Source of the DNA: Sphingomonas populi
Lineage (GTDB): Bacteria > Pseudomonadota > Alphaproteobacteria > Sphingomonadales > Sphingomonadaceae
Assembly (NCBI RefSeq): GCF_004208535.1
Contig: NZ_SGIS01000035.1
Location: 1-54,062 of the forward strand
Reading direction: 5' to 3'
DNA: 54,062 nucleotides
Part shown: piece by piece, positions 48,841 through 54,062 of the stretch
How the letters are laid out: each line of letters starts with the position of its first letter
How positions within the stretch are numbered: position 1 is the first letter of the stretch
Notes under the pieces: model-generated
Database searches by the model: none
The model's input: only the letters and a program-made list of their open reading frames with translations
What the model was told of the DNA's origin: nothing
Translations under genes and position numbers: made by a program

Positions 48841-48897
48841 GCGGCTCGCGCACAGCGGCTCTTCCGACACGATAACGTCCCTCCCGCAAACGAGGCA

Positions 48898-50010
48898 ATG
48901 ATGAGCGGCCCCAAACTTTTCGAGCCTTTCACCCTCGGCGGGCTCACGCTCGCCAACCGAATCGTCATCGCGCCAATGTGCCAATATTCGGCGGTCGGCG
49001 GGTGCATGAACGACTGGCATGTCATCCACCTCGGCCAGCTCGCACTCTCGGGCGCGGCGCTGCTGACGATCGAGGCGACCGCGGTGGTGCCGGAGGGACG
49101 CATCTCCTACGGCGACGTCGGCCTGTGGGGCGAGGCGACCGAGGCGGCGATGGCGCGGACGCTCGAAAGCGTCCGCCGCCACTCCGACATGCCGATCGCG
49201 CTGCAACTCTCGCACGCCGGACGCAAAGCCTCGACCGAGCTGCCCTGGCTCGGCGGCAAGCAAATCGCGCCCGGCACCGAGAATGGCTGGCAGACGTACG
49301 CCCCCTCGCCGCTGCCCTTCGCAGCCAGCGACACGCCGCCGCTCGCGCTGGACCGTGACGATCTCAAGCGCCTGCGCGATGCGTTCGCGGCGGCGGCGAA
49401 GCGCGCGGCGCGGATCGGCATCGACGCGATCCAGCTCCACGGCGCGCACGGCTATCTGCTCCACCAGTTCCTCTCACCGCTCTCCAACCAGCGCGACGAC
49501 GACTATGGCGGCAGCCTCGAAAACCGCCTGCGCTTCCCGCTCGAAGTGTTCGATGCGGTGCGCGACGCCTTCCCCGCGCACAAGCCGGTGACGATGCGCG
49601 TTTCGGGCAGTGACTGGGTGGCCGGCGGCTGGGACGCCGAACAGACCATCGCCTTCGCACAGGCGCTCGAAGCACACGGCTGTTCGGCGATCCACGTATC
49701 GAGCGGCGGCCTCGATCCGCGCCAGGCGATCCCGGTCGGCCCGAACTATCAGGTGCCGCTCGCCCGCGCGGTGAAGCAGGCGGTGGCGATGCCGGTCGTC
49801 GCGGTCGGCCTCATCACCGAACCCGAACAGGCCGAAGCGATCGTCGCCACCGGCGACGCCGACCTGATCGCGCTCGCGCGCGGCATCCTCTACGATCCGC
49901 GCTGGCCCTGGCACGCGGCGGCAGCACTCGGCGCGACAGTGACCGCGCCGAACCAGTATCTGCGCTCACAACCGCGCCAGTATCGCGATCTGTTGAAGGG
50001 GCGGGATTGA
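48898..50010 (+). CDS. NADH:flavin oxidoreductase, old yellow enzyme (YqjM-like class)
   Basis: The 370-residue TIM barrel has IVIAPMCQYSA with Cys28, the class-II OYE hallmark, QLSHAGRKAS, the active-site HGAHGYLLHQFLSPLSNQR and GGSLENRLRF, and the phosphate-binding VAVGLI and LARGILYDP. It reduces activated C=C bonds with NAD(P)H through FMN. ATG at 48898 and 48901 are adjacent, and either could be the start. Confidence 0.95.
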   Translation: MMSGPKLFEPFTLGGLTLANRIVIAPMCQYSAVGGCMNDWHVIHLGQLALSGAALLTIEATAVVPEGRISYGDVGLWGEATEAAMARTLESVRRHSDMPIALQLSHAGRKASTELPWLGGKQIAPGTENGWQTYAPSPLPFAASDTPPLALDRDDLKRLRDAFAAAAKRAARIGIDAIQLHGAHGYLLHQFLSPLSNQRDDDYGGSLENRLRFPLEVFDAVRDAFPAHKPVTMRVSGSDWVAGGWDAEQTIAFAQALEAHGCSAIHVSSGGLDPRQAIPVGPNYQVPLARAVKQAVAMPVVAVGLITEPEQAEAIVATGDADLIALARGILYDPRWPWHAAAALGATVTAPNQYLRSQPRQYRDLLKGRD

Positions 50011-50174
50011 GGAGTGAGCCGGGTGGCTCGCAACGGCAAGCCCATGAAGTGCGTTCAAAATGCAGCGCTATTTACGGACGCCGTGTCCAGTGGATCGTCG
50101 AACCGGCATACATAAAAACTTCCGCCAATTTCTCGACGGAAGTTTCCAATCAGCGATCAGTGATCGCGAGCCGC

Positions 50175-50444
50175 TCAATCCCGATCGCGATAAAACGCAT
50201 CGACGTTGCAGGACCATCTTTGCTGGGTGTTAACCCCGGAATCTTCGCACTGACATTCGCTATAGCCTGTAACCTCACCGCGCCTCAGCGCCGCGATGGC
50301 GCCGCTTCTCTTTGCTGACGCACAGGCCACCGGTCGGGTGAAGCCATACCCAACTTGGGTTGTCACACCGGCAAAGCTGGGCGTGGCCGCCACCAGCAAC
50401 CCGACGCCAGTACAAACCTGAATAAAGCCCTTGATACGCGTCAT
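50175..50444 (-). CDS. Small secreted protein with four cysteines, unrecognised
   Basis: ATG at 50444, with GGGGAT about 10 bases upstream, gives 89 residues. A clear signal peptide (FIQVCTGVGLLVAATPSFAG) is cut after about residue 25, leaving 64 residues with Cys41, Cys64, Cys66 and Cys79, which could form two disulfides, and a charged end VDAFYRDRD. Codon use is less GC-biased than in neighbours, hinting at a young or transferred gene. No family is known to me. Confidence 0.7.
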   Translation of the reverse strand: MTRIKGFIQVCTGVGLLVAATPSFAGVTTQVGYGFTRPVACASAKRSGAIAALRRGEVTGYSECQCEDSGVNTQQRWSCNVDAFYRDRD

Positions 50445-50614
50445 AATATTTCATCCCCAATTCGAAGTGTCCACGTCATCAGCGCCGCGGTACGTGGCTC
50501 GAATTGCCGACAAAAAGGGATAGCGCATCCCCCGAAGAGGGTATGGTAGCCTTGTGAAGAACCTGACGAATGCCGGTTGAATGATCTCCTGAGCGCACGC
50601 ACTCGATGGGCTGG

Positions 50615-51703
50615 TCACAAAAATCGAAACGGGCGTAGCATAATGACCAAATCGACCTGCCGCTGGACACCAGTTTTGCCGAAGATCATTTTCACCTGGC
50701 TCTTCACCGTCGCGACACTCGATCGCCGGTGAACGGCAACCGCCTCTGCCGAATACCCCTCCGCAAGTAACAGCGCCACTTCGGCTTCGGCCGGCGTCAA
50801 TCCGAAGATATCGCGTAGATCCTGCCGCGCCTGATGCTCGTCCGATAAACGCGGGAGTTGGACCGAAAGCAATACGCGCGCAGCGGACAGCGGGCCGGAC
50901 ACCTTCTCCGGCAACGCGACCAAGTCGATCGGCACCGCCGTACCATTTGTACGTCGCAGCATAGTGCGCGCCGATCCAGACAGGGGAGTGCCGGAGGCAC
51001 GGGTGAAGGCCTGATTCAGACGGGACTGCCCCAGTCGGTCGATCGCCGCGATGCGCCCATCGCGAAGAGTCAGTAAATCCCGGAACAGTGGTTCGACGCT
51101 TGGAGAATGCGCGATGAGCGTCATCTCCGAGCCGAGCAGCAGTACCGGTCCCGTCAGCCCCTCGGCCACGGTCAACAGCGTCTCATTGCGATCCCGGCCT
51201 AACGTCAGGCCGGCATCAACGGCTCCAGCGATGGCCGGTATGAGCGAATCGAGCCAATCTTGTTCCGACCTGTCCGCTTCCCCTGCAAAGCGGGAACGAT
51301 GTAACGACAGAACCGCCAACTTACCCCGAATGGGTAGCCGCGCCTGCAAAGAGAATGGCACATCGCATTGCGCAAACAGCGATCGATAGATCGGTGTACG
51401 ATCAATTTCGGCCGCGTCGATGAATTGCGCATCGACGATGGTTTGCCCCACCGCGGCGCGCATTACGGCGCGGGTGCGCGGATTTAGCGCCGGGTCAGGT
51501 CCGCCAGCGGCAAGATAGGCTGCGGTTTCATCCTCGCTTGCGCCTGCAAGCAGATTGAGCGCCAACCCGCCGACATCGTTTGCGACCGCTAATTGCCCGA
51601 TTCTGGCATGCGTGGCTTGGCTGAGGAGATGAAGCGCGTGAGTCCAACTCGTCATTCCGATCGCGGCTTGGCGAAACGCTTCGACAATATGGTTAGGGTC
51701 CAA
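50615..51703 (-). CDS. LuxR-type helix-turn-helix transcriptional regulator
   Basis: The 362-residue protein ends in a LuxR/FixJ HTH (about 300-355): FGLTPAEAEVALLLAEGYSAEAVAVHRRSSVATVKSQVKMIFGKTGV. The N-terminal 290 residues show no response-regulator Asp pocket or LuxR autoinducer domain; they may form a PAS/GAF-like sensor, as in stand-alone alphaproteobacterial regulators. The target is unknown. It lies alone, with 170-base gaps on both sides, next to the small secreted-protein gene on the same strand. Confidence 0.88.
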   Translation of the reverse strand: MDPNHIVEAFRQAAIGMTSWTHALHLLSQATHARIGQLAVANDVGGLALNLLAGASEDETAAYLAAGGPDPALNPRTRAVMRAAVGQTIVDAQFIDAAEIDRTPIYRSLFAQCDVPFSLQARLPIRGKLAVLSLHRSRFAGEADRSEQDWLDSLIPAIAGAVDAGLTLGRDRNETLLTVAEGLTGPVLLLGSEMTLIAHSPSVEPLFRDLLTLRDGRIAAIDRLGQSRLNQAFTRASGTPLSGSARTMLRRTNGTAVPIDLVALPEKVSGPLSAARVLLSVQLPRLSDEHQARQDLRDIFGLTPAEAEVALLLAEGYSAEAVAVHRRSSVATVKSQVKMIFGKTGVQRQVDLVIMLRPFRFL

Positions 51704-51868
51704 CGTAAACGCCCCGCTTCACTCGCATGGTCTCAAACTTGACCAAGACGGCGCGGCAGGACGGGGCACGCACGCACTTTCCTCTCAATGCAACGCTACC
51801 TCACAACCAACCGCTAGCGGGCCTCGCCAGTCCGTTTTTATAACGCGCCCCAAGAAGCGCTCAAGTCA

Positions 51869-53785
51869 TCATGATGTATGAAAGAAATCGTACACCTGCT
51901 GCGCCACCGCCTGGGACACCCCCGGCGCTTTCTGCAAATCCTCCAGACTCGCCCCGCGCACCGCCCGCGCCGTACCAAAGTGCATCAGCAGTGCCTTCTT
52001 GCGCGCCGGGCCGATGCCAGGCACCTCGTCGAGCGGGCTGGCGCCGATCGCCTTGCTGCGCTTGTCGCGGTGCGCGCCGATCGCGAAGCGGTGGACTTCG
52101 TCGCGCAAGCGCTGGAGGTAAAACAAAACCGGCGCGTTGATCGGCAACTGGAATTCGCGCCCGTCGAGCATGTGGAACACCTCGCGCCCGTCGCGGCCGT
52201 GGTGCGGCCCCTTGGCGATGCCGACGAGGCAGACGTCCTCGATGCCCATTTCCTCGAGCACGTCCTTGACCGCGTTGAGCTGACCGCGCCCGCCGTCGAT
52301 CAGCACGAGGTCGGGCCAGTCGCCCGAATCGCGATCGGGGTCTTCGTTCTGCGCGCGGGCGAAGCGGCGCTGGAACACCTCGCGCATCATCGCGAAATCG
52401 TCGTTGGTCGCCGCCGTCTTGATGTTGAACTTGCGATACTGGCCCTTGCGAAACCCTTCCGGCCCCGCGACCACCATCGCACCGAGCGCGGCGGTGCCCT
52501 GAATGTGGCTGTTGTCGTAAATCTCGATCCGGTCGGGCGGTTCGCCCAGTCCGAACAGTTCGGCGACCTCGCGTAGCAGCTTGGCCTGCGTCGTACTCTC
52601 GGCAAGGCGGCGGTCGAGCGCTTCCTCGGCGTTGCGCTTGGCCTGATCGAGCAGCCGCCGCCGGGTGCCACGCTGGGGCACGGACAGCTCGACCTTGCGC
52701 CCCGCCTGCGTCGCCATCACCTCGGCGAGCAAGTCCGCCTCGGGCAGTTCCCGATCGATGAACACCGTTTTGGCGGGGGGCACTTCCTCGTAGAATTGGG
52801 TGAGGAAGCTGGTCAGCACTTCGTCCTCGGGCACGTCGGCAGTGTGCGCGGGGAAGAAGCTGCGGTGGCCCCAATTCTGGCCGCCACGAATGAAGAACGC
52901 CTGAATGCCGATCACGCCCTGCTTGCACGCCATCGCGAAGATGTCGGCATCGCCGACGCCTTCGGCGTTGATCGCCTGACTGCCCTGGATGAAGGTGAGC
53001 GCGCGCAGCCGGTCGCGTAGGATCGCGGCGAGTTCGAAATCCATCGCCTCCGCCGCCGCCTCCATCTGCCGGCCGAGCTTGGCCTGCACTTCGGTCGATT
53101 TCCCGGCGAGGAACGCCTTGGCATCGGCGACCAGCTCCAGATACGGCTCTTGCGCGATCCGTTCGACACACGGCGCCGAGCAGCGCTTGATCTGATAGAG
53201 CAGGCACGGTCGGTCGCGCGTCTTGAAGAAACTGTCGGTGCAGGAGCGCAGCAGGAACAGCTTCTGGAGCGCGTTGAGCGTGGTGTTGACCGATCCGGCA
53301 CTCGCGAACGGGCCGTAATAGTCGCCCTTGATCTTGCGCGCGCCGCGATGCTTCTGGATGCGCGGATACTCATGATCCGCGCGTAATAGAATGAACGGGA
53401 ACGATTTGTCGTCGCGCAGCAGCACGTTGTAGGCAGGTCGGTAGCGCTTGATGAGCTGCGCTTCGAGCAGCAGCGCCTCGGCCTCGTTGTTGGTGGTGAC
53501 GATCGTCATCGACCGCGTCTGCGCGACCATCCGCTGCAACCGCTTCGAGAGCCGGTCGATCTGGGTGTAATTGGTGACGCGGTTCTTGAGCGCCTTCGCT
53601 TTGCCGACATACAACACGTCGCCGCGCGCATCCTGCATGCGGTACACGCCGGGACGAACCGGCAGCGTTTTCAACACGTTGCGGATCGCGGCGACGCCCG
53701 CTTCGAGATCGGGCGTGTCGGAACCGCGGACGGTGTAGGTCGATTTCTCTTCGTTGAAGCGATCGGGGGCATTGGGCACGGACAT
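51869..53785 (-). CDS. uvrC: Excinuclease ABC subunit C
   Basis: The 638-residue product has the GIY-YIG nuclease (PGVYRMQDARGDVLYVGKAKALKNRV, about 45-70), a UVR domain, the RNase H-like second nuclease (IEIYDNSHIQGTAALGAMVV and DLVLIDGGRGQLNAVKDVL) and C-terminal helix-hairpin-helix motifs (DEVPGIGPARKKALL). It makes both incisions in nucleotide excision repair with UvrB. Start ATG at 53785 has no clear LexA box nearby in the visible 277 bases. Confidence 0.97.
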   Translation of the reverse strand: MSVPNAPDRFNEEKSTYTVRGSDTPDLEAGVAAIRNVLKTLPVRPGVYRMQDARGDVLYVGKAKALKNRVTNYTQIDRLSKRLQRMVAQTRSMTIVTTNNEAEALLLEAQLIKRYRPAYNVLLRDDKSFPFILLRADHEYPRIQKHRGARKIKGDYYGPFASAGSVNTTLNALQKLFLLRSCTDSFFKTRDRPCLLYQIKRCSAPCVERIAQEPYLELVADAKAFLAGKSTEVQAKLGRQMEAAAEAMDFELAAILRDRLRALTFIQGSQAINAEGVGDADIFAMACKQGVIGIQAFFIRGGQNWGHRSFFPAHTADVPEDEVLTSFLTQFYEEVPPAKTVFIDRELPEADLLAEVMATQAGRKVELSVPQRGTRRRLLDQAKRNAEEALDRRLAESTTQAKLLREVAELFGLGEPPDRIEIYDNSHIQGTAALGAMVVAGPEGFRKGQYRKFNIKTAATNDDFAMMREVFQRRFARAQNEDPDRDSGDWPDLVLIDGGRGQLNAVKDVLEEMGIEDVCLVGIAKGPHHGRDGREVFHMLDGREFQLPINAPVLFYLQRLRDEVHRFAIGAHRDKRSKAIGASPLDEVPGIGPARKKALLMHFGTARAVRGASLEDLQKAPGVSQAVAQQVYDFFHTS

Positions 53786-53840
53786 GATGCCGCTGATCTA
53801 GGGACTCGGGAGCCTTGAGACCAGCAGTGTCGAACGCTCA

Positions 53841-53950
53841 TATCTCCCCTCTCTGAAAGGAAGGGGTTGGGGGTGGGTTGGCTTGGGGCGGGTGCTGCCG
53901 TGCGACATTCCCCGACCCACCCCCCGCCCCTCCCTTCCGGGGCAGGGGAA
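53841..53950. repeat. GC-rich palindromic repeat, family E
   Basis: A purine-rich arm (AAGGAAGGGGTTGGGGGTGG) is matched by a pyrimidine-rich one (CCACCCCCCGCCCCTCCCTT) about 50 bases later, making a long imperfect hairpin upstream of uvrC. The remaining bases to the window end (53951-54062) show no gene or clear signal. Confidence 0.65.
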
Positions 53951-54062
53951 TCGCATTTGAGCTGGAGGGAGTAGCGCCGGGCAGGAAAAAGGATTCTGAA
54001 GCGTCTTCTGGAAAGACCGGGAGATGCAGGTGCGTGGTTTTCGAGAGTTGTTCGAAGTTGTG

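Noticed and set aside
50007..50318. Plus-strand frame of 103 codons after the OYE gene.
   Set aside because: No ribosome binding site or motif, and it is antisense to the small secreted protein, whose signal peptide is clear.

Overview
The window looks like chromosome of a high-GC alphaproteobacterium of the Sphingomonadales, most likely Sphingomonas or a close relative. This rests on the protein content (astA/astB, MetA with a SAM-clan riboswitch, LapA-PyrF, NodT-type efflux, RcnB-like protein), on long extragenic palindromes that translate into the familiar 'PAKAGVQ...TPAFAGE' peptide, and on GTG/TTG starts with 4-nt gene overlaps. No rRNA genes or CRISPR arrays were seen.

Region 1 (1-9153) is the right end of a tailed-phage prophage with visibly lower GC than the rest. 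The end of an IS3-family element (1-126) has cut into what is probably the tape-measure gene. Tail genes follow (603-5554), including a 967-residue tail-tip/fibre protein that ends in a poly-Gly linker and a Hint (hedgehog/intein) domain. Next come two small membrane-anchored genes (5603-6384), a 605-bp stretch without a convincing gene that holds four consecutive stem-loops, two small genes (the first with a LexA-type GTTC-N7-GTTC box just upstream), and a tyrosine integrase (7606-9009). The integrase faces the 3' end of a tRNA-Met(CAU) gene (9154-9230, minus strand), the probable attachment site. No endolysin or repressor is in view, and the left end lies outside the window.

Region 2 (9276-25457) is core chromosome: a 2H phosphoesterase and kup; an HDAC-like deacylase divergent from an alpha/beta hydrolase; rppH; a DUF481 outer-membrane protein; an M20 peptidase-astA-astB arginine operon; a decayed bile-acid-symporter-like fragment beside a repeat; an EEP-family phosphatase; lapA-like and pyrF; VOC, GNAT and GAF proteins; a GST; a glycosyltransferase; and a DUF938 methyltransferase.

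Region 3 (25491-39978) holds thioredoxin 2 divergent from metA, whose leader contains a SAM riboswitch; a tightly overlapping five-gene MarR-FUSC-DUF1656-HlyD-NodT efflux operon; RNase H-like and GST genes; a CitE-like lyase with an acyl-CoA ligase; tyrS; a LysR regulator; and metZ-apaG. MetA has Glu at position 111, which predicts acetyl-CoA rather than succinyl-CoA use, so MetA and MetZ together would give methionine by direct sulfhydrylation.

Region 4 (40059-54062) has a PMT glycosyltransferase whose N-terminus is made of a palindromic repeat, a 2-hydroxyacid dehydrogenase, a GT2-GtrA fusion, leuB, recO, an RcnB-like Trp-Asn-Gly-rich secreted protein, a redox cluster (nitrobindin-like protein, FMN reductase, free Met-R-sulfoxide reductase), a UBP zinc-finger protein, an old yellow enzyme, a small secreted Cys-containing protein, a LuxR-type regulator and uvrC.

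The best candidates for something undescribed are the hairpin array plus SOS-box small-gene cassette next to the integrase, and the Hint domain with an altered active site at the end of the tail protein. No function was measured; all functions are by family recognition.
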